A stretch of DNA of 50,443 nt from Anaerolineae bacterium (GCA_026645815.1 JAPKMR010000025.1:1-50443); one strand, 5' to 3'. Positions 33,408-42,843 are shown, counted from the first letter of the stretch. Numbers and translations are program-made. The notes: generated from the sequence alone by a model not told the origin.

Positions 33408-34520
33408 TTATTTTCCGATCACGGGAATCTTTAGGGTGAAGGTGCTCCCCTGCCCTATCTGACTGGTGACGGTAATATCTCCGCTATGCAGCTGGATGAG
33501 GCTGTAGGCGATGAACATGCCCAACCCTGCACCCTGTTGCTCCATAACATCCCGATCGAACTGCTGAAAGCGTTTGAAGATGTTTTTGGTGGCTTCGGGA
33601 CTAAGCCCAACACCCTGATCGGTCACGGAGACTTCAATCCAATTCGAGACAGCCCGGGCTTCAACAGTCACCGGTTTGTTAGGTCCATGTGAGAATTTGA
33701 TAGCATTCTCGATTATACGTCCCAGCGCGTTACCCAGGAATTCTTCGTGGATGCGGGTCGCAGGAAGCGGTTCCGGACAAACGTACTCCAGGGTTACCCC
33801 CGCCGATTGAGCTGTTGGGCGGAAACTCTCGACGATGTGGCGCAAGTAGATTTCCAGATGGGGGCTTACATCCGCGAAGGAGCGAAACTCTTCTGCTGAA
33901 CGTCCGGTATCTATTTGCACGACGAGCAGCATGTCTTTGACCAGCTTCGTAAGCCGGTCCGAACCGCGTTTGATGCCAAGCAAGAACTCCTGCAGTTCCT
34001 CGGGTGAAAGTGAACCGGCATCTTCAAGGGCCAGGTCAGTATAGCCAGAAATATAGGTGAGGGGAGTTCGTAGCTCGTGGCTCAGTACATTGAGAATTTG
34101 TTGTTTGAGCTGCTCGAACTCTGTATTGGCGGCTTGTTGGATCGCTTGGGCGCGTCCCAGACGCGATTCGATGGCAATGAGCAAGTCCTCAGTGTCGAAG
34201 GGTTTGACGATATAATCCTCAACCCCTAGTGCTTTACCCCGCAAGACATCGGTCCGTTCACCTCGCGCTGTGAGAAAGATGAAAGGGATACGCACCCAAC
34301 TGGGGTTCTCTCGCACTTTTTGGTAGAGATCATAACCATCCATTTGCGGCATGGTGATATCGGAGAGAATGAGATCGGGCGCACGTTTCTTGATGCTTTC
34401 AAGTGCCGCAAAGCCATTCGAACCTGTGGCGACTTCATAACCGGCGACTTGCAGCAGGTCTTGGATGGCTTCCAATAGCAGCTGATGATCTTCTACAACC
34501 AGTATGTAGCCCTTGTACAT
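33408..34520 (-). CDS. Response regulator-histidine kinase fusion (receiver + HisKA + HATPase)
   Basis: A 370-residue soluble protein. It has an N-terminal receiver domain (phospho-acceptor Asp54 in LILSDITMPQMDG, Lys106 in IVKPF) fused to a HisKA helix pair (His148 in SHELRTP) and an ATPase domain (DQGVGLSPEA and GAGLGMFIAY). There is no DNA-binding output. It could receive phosphate from the neighbouring PAS kinase and relay it onward. The frame is open 66 codons further up, but GGAGGGGAAAG lies before ATG 34520 and the receiver fold begins there. It follows the PAS kinase gene by 178 bases. Confidence 0.9.
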   Translation of the reverse strand: MYKGYILVVEDHQLLLEAIQDLLQVAGYEVATGSNGFAALESIKKRAPDLILSDITMPQMDGYDLYQKVRENPSWVRIPFIFLTARGERTDVLRGKALGVEDYIVKPFDTEDLLIAIESRLGRAQAIQQAANTEFEQLKQQILNVLSHELRTPLTYISGYTDLALEDAGSLSPEELQEFLLGIKRGSDRLTKLVKDMLLVVQIDTGRSAEEFRSFADVSPHLEIYLRHIVESFRPTAQSAGVTLEYVCPEPLPATRIHEEFLGNALGRIIENAIKFSHGPNKPVTVEARAVSNWIEVSVTDQGVGLSPEATKNIFKRFQQFDRDVMEQQGAGLGMFIAYSLIQLHSGDITVTSQIGQGSTFTLKIPVIGK

Positions 34521-34698
34521 GCTTTCCCCTCCCCGGCAGACAAAGTTTGACAGGTCAAAATTCAACTTTATTATGGCATAAGTGTACACCCAGAATGCAC
34601 TTATGACCATCAAACAAGGATCAAACAAGGTATAGAACAAGCTGTTGGCTAGATTACACCTTTTACGAGACGTAACACGCTTGCCTGGCTCAATCTGC

Positions 34699-37600
34699 TT
34701 ATGGTGCGCCTGGGTCAAGGGGTAGGTAGATAGTGAACCAACTGCCGTGGCCCACGGTACTTTCTACGTCCACCCAACCACCGTGCTGTTGGATAATCTC
34801 CTTGACAATTGCAAGCCCCAAACCCGTTCCCGGGATTTGAAGGTCCTGGGGTATACGTCCACGGTAAAAGCGCTCAAATATGTGCGGCAGATCTTCTTCA
34901 GAGATTCCCACGCCTGTATCCTGGACTTGAATCACTGCTGCATGGCGATTTTTGATATAAGCCTGGCTAAGGGTGACCCACACCTGCCCTCCAGTTGGCG
35001 TGTATTGGAGCGCATTGTTGATCAGATTATTGAGCACCTGTTGAATTCTGGTCTGGTCTATCCTGGCTACCAAGGGTTGCGTATCCGGTGTGTAGTGCAA
35101 GATGACCTCTTTCTCGGCAGCCAATGCTTGAAAACCCTCCACAGTCAGCTCTACGAGCATGTTGAGGTTCATCTGCTGATAGTGCAGATCCAATCGTCCT
35201 GCATCAATACGCGAGAACTGCAAGATATCATCAATCAGCCGGGTCTGGCGTTTGACCTCGGTTTCCAGGGCATCCAGGTACTCGGGTATCTTCTCCGGCG
35301 CGCCACGACGTAAGAGCTGGATGTATGCGCCAATGGTCGTGACTGGCGTTCGCAGCTCGTGAGAGACGTTGGAAACAAAGCGTGATTTCAACCGATCCAG
35401 CATCTTGAGGTGGCTGATATCATGCACGGCAACGACGACACTTGCCTGTGGTTGCCCTTCAGCTCTAGGGGGGATCATGAATTCCAGGATGGGTGCAGCG
35501 CGCAACTCCAAATCCACATCTTGCAATTCCAGCACAATTTCCGGTCGTTGCAGGGCGCTCCGAGCTAGCTTAGTCACAGCTTGCTTCAAGCGCTCAGCAT
35601 CTTCTGGCGTGAGCCGCTGGCTCAGCCAGCTTTGCGCTACTGGATTGAGCTGGAGGATTGCCCCTTGTGCATCGGTGACGATGACGCCATCTGAGATGCT
35701 TTGCAACACGGCGTCCAGGCGCGCATATTGGGCCTGTAACTCACTCGTGCGTTCGGTTACACGCTGTTCCAGCTGTTTTGAGTAATTGCTCAGGGCTTTG
35801 AACAGTCGGGCATTGTTGATGGCAACGGCAATTGGCGCTGCTGCAGATTCTGCCAGATATAGATGGTCCTCGTTGAAGAAATCCGGTTGCGAACTATATA
35901 GACTTAACACCCCGACGAGTGTCTCCCCACCCATTAGCGGCACACTCATTGCCCCTCTGACCCACTCATCTAGCCCCGGGAAAGTGTGCCAGCGGGGGTC
36001 CTGAGTGACATCGGCGACTAATGCCGCTTCCCGGTGTTGCGCTACCCAACCCGCAAGCCCCAATCCAATCTCCATCTGCATTTGAAGATTGTTTTTGCGC
36101 AAAGTTTCCAGGTCCCACTGAGTCCCGGCAATGATATCAAGGTTCTTCGGCGTGGGAGCATCGGGTAAAAACACCAATCCCTCCTGTGCTCCAAAGATTG
36201 CACATAGGTCCTGTAGTGCCATTTGTGCCACGCTGTGCATATCCAGACTGCTGGAGAGGTGCATACTGAGGCGATGGAGGAGTTCTAACCGTTCCTTTTC
36301 TTGTCGCAGTAACTCCTCGCTACGTTTCCGCTCTGAGATGTCTCGCACCACCGAGAGGGTCAGTGAGCGCCCCTGGTAGATAACCCGTGTGTTGGTCACT
36401 TCCACCGGCACCCGGGTACCATCTTTGCGCAGGTCGGTGGTTTCGAAAGACTGTTCGCCGTAGCGCGCTATTTCTCCCTGGATCACTGCTCCTCTGACCC
36501 CACGGCATTCGGGTGCCTGGATATCGCTAATCAAAAGCGTGCGTAGCTCATCCCTGGTGTAGCCGAGCATATCACAGGTGCGTTGGTTTGCCTCTACAAT
36601 GCGGTCTTGGTCATCTACGACTAAGAAAGAATCGTGGGCCTGATCGAATAGAATCCGGTAGCGTTCCTCACTTTCCTGGAGCGCCTGCAGGGCTTTTTTG
36701 CGTTCGGTGATATCCTGCCGCACAGCGATGAAATGGCTGATTTCACCCTTGGCATTGGAAACTGGGGTGATGGTTTGTTCTTCATGGTAGAGGCTACCAT
36801 CCTTGCGCTGGTTGATGAGTTCCCCATGCCATACGTGCCCGGCACGCACGCTGACGTTGAGCTCCCGATAGAGGCTTTCGGGGTGTATGCCGGAGCGCAA
36901 TATCTCAATGGAGCTGCCAATGATATCTTGCGCCGTATAACCTGTGAGCCGGGTGAAGGCTGGATTGATCCAGGTCACGATGTTTTGTTGATCGCTGATG
37001 GAAATCCCTAAATCGGAGGCCATCAGCGCCATGGCTTGCAGGCGGATTTGCTGCTCGGCTTGTTGCTGCGCGGTAAAGTCTAGCATCAAACCTTCTATCG
37101 CCAGCAGTTCACCCCCGGTCGTATGGATGCCACATCCTTGTTCCCAGACCCAATGCACGTCTCCTGAAGCGTGGATAATCCGGTAGATCAGATGGAAATG
37201 GCGCTTCTCATTCAGAGCCAGCTGCACATTCTGCCAGACTTGTTGGCGGTCTTCAGGGTGAATGAGGTCGGCATAGGAAATAAGCTCGTTATAGAGGAGC
37301 GCTTCTGGCGGATAACCGGTGAGCTCGCGACAACCTTCGCTGACAAACTCCATTGTCCATTGTGGGTCGTTCCGGCAGCGATACGCCATGCCTGGCAGAT
37401 TTCGCATGGTTGCACTCAGATTGCGACGGCTCTCCGCCAGGGCCTCCGCAATTCGTTTGTAGTGCGCGCCAGCTTGCGGAGTCGCTTGTGTGGCAGGTCC
37501 CGCTTTCTGTGTGAGCCATCTCTTAATCTGTTTGGGCAGTTCCCTGGAAGCTAAAGGTCCGAAGACCAGAGCACCCTCTGGCGCTGCAGTTCCTGCCGCA

Positions 37601-37878
37601 TGCGTGGCAGGGTCGCTGTTAGTAATCAGAAAGACCGGGCATTCTGGTGCATAGCGAATGATGGTCTGCAAACTCGTGGGGTCAGGATTGCCTTGTGTGT
37701 CAACCTCTAGCACAATCGCCTGGAAGTTTTCGCGGATAAGGATGGGCTGTAGGGTTGGATGTCTGGTAATGCGATATAGTGAGAGCTGGGGAAATGCTTT
37801 CTGCAGCGCTGGGGGTACTTTCGAGAGCAGCTCTGGTGTTTGGAGATACAGCAGTACACTGATTTTTTGTTCTGCCAT
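34699..37878 (-). CDS. Multi-PAS/GAF sensor histidine kinase with N-terminal pseudo-receiver
   Basis: A 1059-residue cytoplasmic sensor kinase. Order: a receiver-like domain (about 1-125), three PAS domains (about 150-275, 280-400, 405-525), a GAF domain (about 535-690), a coiled coil, a fourth PAS (about 718-825), HisKA with His840 (SHELRTP) and HATPase (about 940-1055, DTGVGISEED, GTGLGLAIVKE). In the receiver-like domain the expected acceptor Asp reads Glu (IVLEVD) and the conserved Lys near the end is missing (VFGPL), so it is probably not phosphorylated. No membrane segments, so signals are cytoplasmic or diffusible. Probably partners the receiver-kinase downstream. Confidence 0.9.
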   Translation of the reverse strand: MAEQKISVLLYLQTPELLSKVPPALQKAFPQLSLYRITRHPTLQPILIRENFQAIVLEVDTQGNPDPTSLQTIIRYAPECPVFLITNSDPATHAAGTAAPEGALVFGPLASRELPKQIKRWLTQKAGPATQATPQAGAHYKRIAEALAESRRNLSATMRNLPGMAYRCRNDPQWTMEFVSEGCRELTGYPPEALLYNELISYADLIHPEDRQQVWQNVQLALNEKRHFHLIYRIIHASGDVHWVWEQGCGIHTTGGELLAIEGLMLDFTAQQQAEQQIRLQAMALMASDLGISISDQQNIVTWINPAFTRLTGYTAQDIIGSSIEILRSGIHPESLYRELNVSVRAGHVWHGELINQRKDGSLYHEEQTITPVSNAKGEISHFIAVRQDITERKKALQALQESEERYRILFDQAHDSFLVVDDQDRIVEANQRTCDMLGYTRDELRTLLISDIQAPECRGVRGAVIQGEIARYGEQSFETTDLRKDGTRVPVEVTNTRVIYQGRSLTLSVVRDISERKRSEELLRQEKERLELLHRLSMHLSSSLDMHSVAQMALQDLCAIFGAQEGLVFLPDAPTPKNLDIIAGTQWDLETLRKNNLQMQMEIGLGLAGWVAQHREAALVADVTQDPRWHTFPGLDEWVRGAMSVPLMGGETLVGVLSLYSSQPDFFNEDHLYLAESAAAPIAVAINNARLFKALSNYSKQLEQRVTERTSELQAQYARLDAVLQSISDGVIVTDAQGAILQLNPVAQSWLSQRLTPEDAERLKQAVTKLARSALQRPEIVLELQDVDLELRAAPILEFMIPPRAEGQPQASVVVAVHDISHLKMLDRLKSRFVSNVSHELRTPVTTIGAYIQLLRRGAPEKIPEYLDALETEVKRQTRLIDDILQFSRIDAGRLDLHYQQMNLNMLVELTVEGFQALAAEKEVILHYTPDTQPLVARIDQTRIQQVLNNLINNALQYTPTGGQVWVTLSQAYIKNRHAAVIQVQDTGVGISEEDLPHIFERFYRGRIPQDLQIPGTGLGLAIVKEIIQQHGGWVDVESTVGHGSWFTIYLPLDPGAP

Positions 37879-37987
37879 TCTCTAGCTCGTTTTCGGTGGA
37901 TTTCTGATCGCTTGGCCAGTGTGCCAAACTTTATACAGGCACTATGTTAAAAGTTTAGCACAATCTTGATGAAAGCACAATGCCCAT

Positions 37988-38136
37988 ATTCTGGAGGGGT
38001 GCGTTTCAAAACGGGGGTGAAAATCTCAGGCGCCCCTACAGGGCGCAGGAGAAAATTGATTTTTTGCGGTGTGGCGCAGCCACACCGCAAAAAACCAATC
38101 AAAACAGCCGATAATTTGTCCTATACCCATTCTGGA
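37988..38136 (-). repeat. Family 2 intergenic element (copy b), with 8-bp target duplication
   Basis: The element spans about 37996-38128 and is flanked by the 8-bp direct repeat ATTCTGGA (37988-37995 and 38129-38136). It begins GGGGTGCGTTTCAA, runs through the GGCGCCCCTACAGGGCGC inner stem, and contains the 45-base central hairpin (38055-38099, one mismatched pair). Its far end (TTGTCCTATACCC) is degenerate. It is inverted relative to the 50.2 kb copy and almost identical to it for about 75 bases. It fills much of the 383-base gap between the PAS kinase and thpR. The rest of that gap holds a TATAAT at 38144-38149 and a 10-bp direct repeat GAATTGCTCC (38171, 38203). Confidence 0.88.
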
Positions 38137-38261
38137 ACCGGCATATAATGGAGGAGGCTCAATTGTCAGGGAATTGCTCCGCGCGAGCAGGCATCGTCAA
38201 TTGAATTGCTCCAATACGGGCTTTTGCGGATCCAATCCGGCTAATTTTGAGGGAGGTCCAG

Positions 38262-38873
38262 ATGCGCTCATCAGACATTCTACGCACTTTTGTCGCACTA
38301 CCGCTTTCAGCGGCTCTGCATGGAGGGCTGGCGACTGTGCAGCGCGATTTGCAGCGTTCCTGTCCCGCTGGCAGTGTGCGTTGGGTCAAAGCAGATGGTA
38401 TTCACCTTACATTGTTCTTCCTGGGAGATGTGCTCGCCTCTCGGTTGGCTGATATCCAGCGAGTGCTCACTCCTGTGGCTGAGGCTAGTCCCCGGGTCGA
38501 ATTTGCGGTAGAAGGTGTGGGGACTTTCCCCAACCTCCATCGCCCTAATGTCATCTGGGTGGGAATTCGCGATGTCACTGGTCACCTGGCAACGTTGCAT
38601 CGCGGCGTGAATACAGCGTTGGCGAGCCTGGGTTTCCAGCCAGAGGAGCGGGCATTCAAGCCCCATCTCACTTTGGGGCGGGTGAATCGTAATGCCGGAA
38701 GTGATGCGGCTTCTCGTGTGGGTGAAGCGGTTGGTCGCTTTAATCTGGGCCGTCTGGGTGAAGAATGTCCGCGCGAACTCATTCTCTTTCGAAGCGAGCT
38801 CAAATCGTCGGGCGCAGAATACACACCCTTACAAACTTTCCCGTTGGGTATCCTAGACACCGAATCCCGTTGA
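38262..38873 (+). CDS. thpR: RNA 2',3'-cyclic phosphodiesterase (2H superfamily)
   Basis: A 203-residue protein of the ThpR/LigT group, which opens 2',3'-cyclic phosphates on RNA ends. The two HxTx motifs are present as HLTL at 48-51 and HLTL at 135-138, in the usual contexts (VKADGIHLTLFFLG and FKPHLTLGRV). ATG 38262 is chosen over TTG 38247 because GGGAGG lies between them at 38251-38256. A -10-like TATAAT lies about 113 bases upstream. The gene is bracketed by two family 2 elements in inverted orientation, one ending 133 bases upstream and one starting within 10 bases of the stop codon. Confidence 0.9.
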   Translation: MRSSDILRTFVALPLSAALHGGLATVQRDLQRSCPAGSVRWVKADGIHLTLFFLGDVLASRLADIQRVLTPVAEASPRVEFAVEGVGTFPNLHRPNVIWVGIRDVTGHLATLHRGVNTALASLGFQPEERAFKPHLTLGRVNRNAGSDAASRVGEAVGRFNLGRLGEECPRELILFRSELKSSGAEYTPLQTFPLGILDTESR

Positions 38874-38971
38874 CCCCACCGGGTGCGTTTCAGCCAAAAA
38901 TCAATTTTCTCCTGCGCCCTGTAGGGGCGCCTGAGATTTTCACCCCCGTCTTGAAACGCACCCACCCCGCC
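38873..38971 (+). repeat. Family 2 intergenic element (copy c, internally deleted), with 8-bp target duplication
   Basis: An 83-bp element (38881-38963) with perfect 12-bp inverted ends GGGTGCGTTTCA / TGAAACGCACCC. It is flanked by ACCCCACC (38873-38880) and ACCCCGCC (38964-38971), an 8-bp direct repeat with one difference. It lacks the left part and central hairpin of full copies but keeps the right part almost unchanged. The left flanking repeat begins on the last base of the thpR stop codon. Confidence 0.88.
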
Positions 38972-39026
38972 TGAACGACCGCATTCGAGTGGTGAATAAT
39001 CTATCGTGTTTCTGTGGGCGCCGTTG

Positions 39027-39136
39027 TCTGCGGGATTTCGTGGCAGGTCGCTGGCCAAGTTGACGAAGCAGCCCTATCACGCAGCGAACCCTACGGGGAC
39101 GCCGAAGCCTGTTGAACTGCTACGAATGCCCTCTAC
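39027..39136. repeat. Family 1 intergenic element (copy C)
   Basis: A 100-bp element (39032-39131) with left end GGGATTTCGTGGCAGG and right end CTGCTACGAATGCCC, which are inverted repeats of one another. Short flanks TCTGC (39027-39031) and TCTAC (39132-39136) resemble a target duplication. The interior is shorter than in copies at 46.7 and 50.0 kb. The right end abuts the stop codon of the glycosyltransferase. With that gene's last codons it forms an 8-bp stem (39125-39132 with 39140-39147). Confidence 0.75.
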
Positions 39137-39137
39137 C

Positions 39138-40250
39138 TTAGGGCATTGTTTCGCCGAGTACGTGCTGGTATAACGCAAGAGTCTCGCGTGCCATTTTGTC
39201 CCAACTGAACTGCGTGGCGCGCTCCAACCCCAGAGTGCGCAGCCGTGCGCGTAGCTGGTCATCTTGTGCCAGCTGGTGGCAGGCCTCCGCCAATGTCTGG
39301 GGCTCCTCGGGATTGATGAGCAGCCCGGCTTCGCCGATAACCTCTGGCAGACTGGCGCGGTTGGCGACCACTGCAGGCGTTCCACACTGCAATGCTTCCA
39401 ATGCCGGCAGCCCAAAACCTTCGTAAAATGAGGGCAATGCCAGGAGCAGCGCCCCATTATATAAGAGGACCAGGTCTTCGGCAGGAATGCCCTCGATGAA
39501 GCGTACCCATGCCTCCAGCCCCAATACTTTGATATGTTCGAAAATCTCATCGTAGAGCCATCCGGGGCGTCCGGCGATGACGAGGGTGCGCTTTTCGCCC
39601 CGCGCATGGAGCGATGCCAGCGCATCTAGCAAGCCGCGTAGATTTTTGCGTGGTTCCCATGTGCCTACAAAGAGCAGGTATCCAGGTTTCAATCCGTAAC
39701 GCTGTAATCCTGCCTCCACCTCAGCCACGGGCAAGGGACGGAAACGGCTATCTGCTGCCAGATGGATAACCGTCACACGGTCTGCGGCTATGCCCAGGCA
39801 CGCTTCCAGGTCGCGTTGTGTCGCATACGAATCGGCGATGATGGCATCCGCTTTCTGGACTGCCCACGCAATCTGGTCATTGTAGTAGCGCCGTGATTCT
39901 GCCGTGAGGTATTGCGGATAGTGTAAGAAGGTGAGATCGTGAACGGTAATTACACGGTGGCACGCTCCCCAGGCTGGGGGAATAAAGTCGGTGCTGTGCA
40001 GCAAATCTAGCCGGGCAGGTATGATTTCCACGCCGAATGCCCAACGTTCCAGACGGTGGTGCGGCGGAGTCCACACCCGCCATGCGCGTGCTCCGGGAGC
40101 AATGAGGGCGCTGCTCTCTTTGCGGTGCTGAAACAGGTGTAGTGCGCCTGCTGGAAACAGCGGGCTGAGGTGTTCTGCCAACCGCCAGGCATAGTTGGCG
40201 ATACCTCCCGGGGCATAGGCATGCAATCGCAGGTCAATCCCGATGCGCAT
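39138..40250 (-). CDS. Glycosyltransferase family 4
   Basis: A 370-residue retaining GT-B glycosyltransferase. The N-terminal domain starts MRIGIDLRLHAYAPGGIANY, and the donor-binding domain has GTWEPRKNLRGLLDA (about 196-210) and the E-x7-E motif Glu277/Glu285 (EGFGLPALE). It probably transfers a nucleotide-sugar-derived hexose in envelope polysaccharide or glycolipid synthesis; the acceptor cannot be told. The open frame extends 104 codons upstream inside mutY, but ATG 40250 has GGAGGG before it and overlaps the mutY stop by one base, so translation is coupled. Confidence 0.9.
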   Translation of the reverse strand: MRIGIDLRLHAYAPGGIANYAWRLAEHLSPLFPAGALHLFQHRKESSALIAPGARAWRVWTPPHHRLERWAFGVEIIPARLDLLHSTDFIPPAWGACHRVITVHDLTFLHYPQYLTAESRRYYNDQIAWAVQKADAIIADSYATQRDLEACLGIAADRVTVIHLAADSRFRPLPVAEVEAGLQRYGLKPGYLLFVGTWEPRKNLRGLLDALASLHARGEKRTLVIAGRPGWLYDEIFEHIKVLGLEAWVRFIEGIPAEDLVLLYNGALLLALPSFYEGFGLPALEALQCGTPAVVANRASLPEVIGEAGLLINPEEPQTLAEACHQLAQDDQLRARLRTLGLERATQFSWDKMARETLALYQHVLGETMP

Positions 40251-41356
40251 CAGCCCTCCTGAGCGCCTAGTTGCTGTTCTACAGTGCGGGCAATGCGACG
40301 GTCGGTCACCGCCATCGGCAACGCGCGCAGATCTTCGAGCGTGGCCCATTTGAAGTCGGCGCACTCGATGCACTGCGGTTCGCCGGCAATGAGACGACAT
40401 TGATAAGCATATAGAGTGATTCGAAAGTGCGTATAGGCATGGCGCACGACCTCGATTTGTGCGCCCACCTCCAGAGTGATGCCCATTTCCTCTTGCAACT
40501 CTCGACGCAGGGCGGCTTCCAGGCTCTCGCCTTCCTTTCGCTTGCCCCCAGGGAATTCCCACAAGCCTCCAAGCATATCCTCGGGGCGGCGTTGGGCAAC
40601 CAGTATCCGCCGGTCCTCGCGGATAGTTACCGCGGCGACCACATCATAATGCGGCAGTGTTTTGCGTGCTTTGGCTGCCGGGAATTTCTCCGGTTGCCCC
40701 AGCGCATACGCGCGACACAGTTCGCGCCAGGGGCAAGTGGTACATTGGGGGCGTCGCGGGCGGCATACCAACGCGCCAAGTTCCATGAGCGCCTCATTGA
40801 ACGCTCCCGGATTCTGATCCGGGAGCCAGCTGCGCACGATGGACTCCAGCTGCCCCGGAGCGGGAGCATCGAGGGCGAGGACCCGTGCCAGAACGCGGCG
40901 GACGTTGCCGTCTACTGCAGGGACAGGGATATTGAAAGCCAGACTGGCAATCGCACCGGCTGTATAAGGCCCAATTCCCGGTAGGGTACGCAGTGTTTCT
41001 GGGTCGGTCGGCAGTTGCCCTTGATGGTGCTCCAGTACTTGCCGCGCAGCCCGGTGGAGTGCCCGCGCCCGGCTATAGTAGCCCAAGCCTTCCCATACCT
41101 TGAGCACGGCTTCCAAGGGGGCGGTCGCCAGCGCTTCCGGAGTTGGGAAACGCTCTATAAAGCGTTGGAAATAACTCTGTACCGTTTCAACCTGAGTCTG
41201 CTGCAGCATGATTTCAGAAACCCATACCTGGTAAGGCGAGCGGTTCTCTCTCCATGGCAACCAGCGGGCATGGCTCGCAAACCAGGATAATAGCGCATTC
41301 TGCGCAAAGTCGCGCTGTGTTTCCAGAAGATGGGCTTCTGCTTCAGATAGTTCCAT
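40250..41356 (-). CDS. mutY: A/G-specific adenine DNA glycosylase MutY
   Basis: Removes adenine mispaired with 8-oxoguanine. The 368-residue protein has catalytic Glu48 (WVSEIMLQQTQV), a helix-hairpin-helix LPGIGPYTAGA (about 125-135), catalytic Asp149 (VDGNVRRVLAR) and a 4Fe-4S cluster from Cys198, 205, 208 and 214 (C-x6-C-x2-C-x5-C). The C-terminal NUDIX-like domain contains GGLWEFPGGKRKEGESLEAALRRELQEE split over about 258-285 and recognises 8-oxoguanine. ATG 41356 is preferred; the 40-codon upstream extension covers an intergenic hairpin. It is coupled to the glycosyltransferase gene. Confidence 0.95.
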   Translation of the reverse strand: MELSEAEAHLLETQRDFAQNALLSWFASHARWLPWRENRSPYQVWVSEIMLQQTQVETVQSYFQRFIERFPTPEALATAPLEAVLKVWEGLGYYSRARALHRAARQVLEHHQGQLPTDPETLRTLPGIGPYTAGAIASLAFNIPVPAVDGNVRRVLARVLALDAPAPGQLESIVRSWLPDQNPGAFNEALMELGALVCRPRRPQCTTCPWRELCRAYALGQPEKFPAAKARKTLPHYDVVAAVTIREDRRILVAQRRPEDMLGGLWEFPGGKRKEGESLEAALRRELQEEMGITLEVGAQIEVVRHAYTHFRITLYAYQCRLIAGEPQCIECADFKWATLEDLRALPMAVTDRRIARTVEQQLGAQEG

Positions 41357-41409
41357 GGCGCGGAGCTTAGCACAGGCGGGGGGGAAGTCAATATTCAGCC
41401 CAGGAAAAC

Positions 41410-41436
41410 GCGGGTCAGACCTGTGATCTGACCCGC
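41410..41436 (-). terminator. Probable terminator of the L,D-transpeptidase gene
   Basis: A perfect 10-bp stem (41410-41419 with 41427-41436, GCGGGTCAGA and its complement) with a 7-base loop. On the minus strand it is followed by GTTTTCC. The T-run is short, so termination may be partial, feeding into mutY. Confidence 0.65.
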
Positions 41437-41450
41437 GGCGCATCCGACGA

Positions 41451-42659
41451 TTATTGTCCCAAGGCCAGGGCTGCAATGGGCGGGGTCATGTGTACCCAAA
41501 CCCAGGTTCCCGGGCTGGCTTCGTTGCTCATGACCATACGGGCATCCTGGGGAGTGAGTGGTGACGTAAAATCAAAGAGCCACCGGGCATCCAGCGGCGC
41601 CAGATTGACGCAACCGTGACTCCGCGTGAAGCTGAAAGCATCATGCCAGTAGGCAGTATGTAGCGCATAGGCGCCCGAGAAGTATTGTGTCCACTCGACG
41701 TCTTCGAGATAATACCAGGCTGGGCTGTCGGGACCGACGTCCTGATTGCTCATGGGCGTGGCGGGCAATTTGGCCCAGATACGGTTCAGCCCGTTGGGGG
41801 TCCAGGTGCCATGCCGCCCTGTCGAGACCAGTGTGGCAAAGACCATGCGATCCCCTTCGTATGCGGCTAGCGTTTGCTCAAAAGTATTGATGTCAATCCA
41901 TTTTTCCTGCGGACTTACTCCCTCAGGTCGCGGGTTCACATCCACGCGGGAAACAAAGGATTGTTCCACCCATTGATCCTGTCCGATCATGTACCACACG
42001 CTGGATCCGACCGTATCCTGTGCATATAGCGAGAACATCTGATACCGCTTCACTACGGCTCCATCCGGCTTACCGCCGGGCAATGCTGCCGTCTGAGTCT
42101 GGCGATTGATCCAACCGAAGGGATAGGCGGGCTGTTCCTGCAACTTCACACCGCTGAAATGTGAAGGGCTGGCAAAACGCAGATGACTGGCCTGGATGTA
42201 TTCGCCGGGGTTGATCTCATACCAGGTTTCTCCATTGTAATCTGTCTTGCCAATTACACTTACCCAATTATCGCCGGCTAAAAACTGGCGCCGTGGCTCC
42301 AGTCCGACTTCGGCTTCCAGTGGATGAGTGTATGTGGCAGCGGGAAGGTTGGCTACATAGGCAAATGTGTAATCAGTGACGCGATTGTCAGTAGCCTCAA
42401 GTTCCTCTACGTTGAGCTGGGGCAGAGGGTCAGGCAACTGCGCACGCAGGAATTCGGCCCGTGCTTTGCGGCTGGCAGGTATAAAATCAGGACACCAATC
42501 GGGGCGACGCAGAGTATTATCCTTGCCGCACAGGTCAATGCCTTCATTCGCCAGTGAGGTATGGTCCCAAAGCTGGCTTAAGGGTGTAGCTCCCACAGTT
42601 TGTGGCCATGACAAACCCATGAGTATCAAAAGTAGCCATAAACTTTTCCAACGCTTCAT
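41451..42659 (-). CDS. Secreted L,D-transpeptidase (YkuD domain)
   Basis: A 402-residue exported enzyme that can form 3-3 peptidoglycan cross-links or attach proteins to the wall. It has a signal peptide (about 1-24, cleavage near TVGA), two SH3-like regions (about 110-250), and a C-terminal YkuD domain with His334, His348 and the nucleophile Cys350 (SHGCVN). Start at 42659. It is transcribed away from the membrane kinase and LysM genes across a 184-base gap. A minus-strand TATAAT at 42705-42710 is a plausible -10 without a clear -35. Confidence 0.9.
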   Translation of the reverse strand: MKRWKSLWLLLILMGLSWPQTVGATPLSQLWDHTSLANEGIDLCGKDNTLRRPDWCPDFIPASRKARAEFLRAQLPDPLPQLNVEELEATDNRVTDYTFAYVANLPAATYTHPLEAEVGLEPRRQFLAGDNWVSVIGKTDYNGETWYEINPGEYIQASHLRFASPSHFSGVKLQEQPAYPFGWINRQTQTAALPGGKPDGAVVKRYQMFSLYAQDTVGSSVWYMIGQDQWVEQSFVSRVDVNPRPEGVSPQEKWIDINTFEQTLAAYEGDRMVFATLVSTGRHGTWTPNGLNRIWAKLPATPMSNQDVGPDSPAWYYLEDVEWTQYFSGAYALHTAYWHDAFSFTRSHGCVNLAPLDARWLFDFTSPLTPQDARMVMSNEASPGTWVWVHMTPPIAALALGQ

Positions 42660-42756
42660 CTGCTTTCTCCTGGTGCTCTAGCTTTACCCGCACAGCGGTA
42701 ATATATTATACACTAATTTGGTTAAATGTGCAGGACATATCTATTGACGTTGGGTC

Positions 42757-42784
42757 TTGTCACTTTGTTCCTTTGCTCTATAAT
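42757..42784 (+). promoter_or_regulatory. Promoter of the membrane kinase gene (TTGTCA-16-TATAAT)
   Basis: TTGTCA (42757-42762) and TATAAT (42779-42784) are 16 bases apart, the same arrangement as the rnz promoter. The leader to ATG 42844 would be about 54 bases and includes a GC-rich stretch just before the start without a clear ribosome site. Confidence 0.75.
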
Positions 42785-42843
42785 CATATTGTAACGGTTT
42801 CGATATTTTTCGGCTTTCGACGGGAACCCGCTGCGAGGCAATA

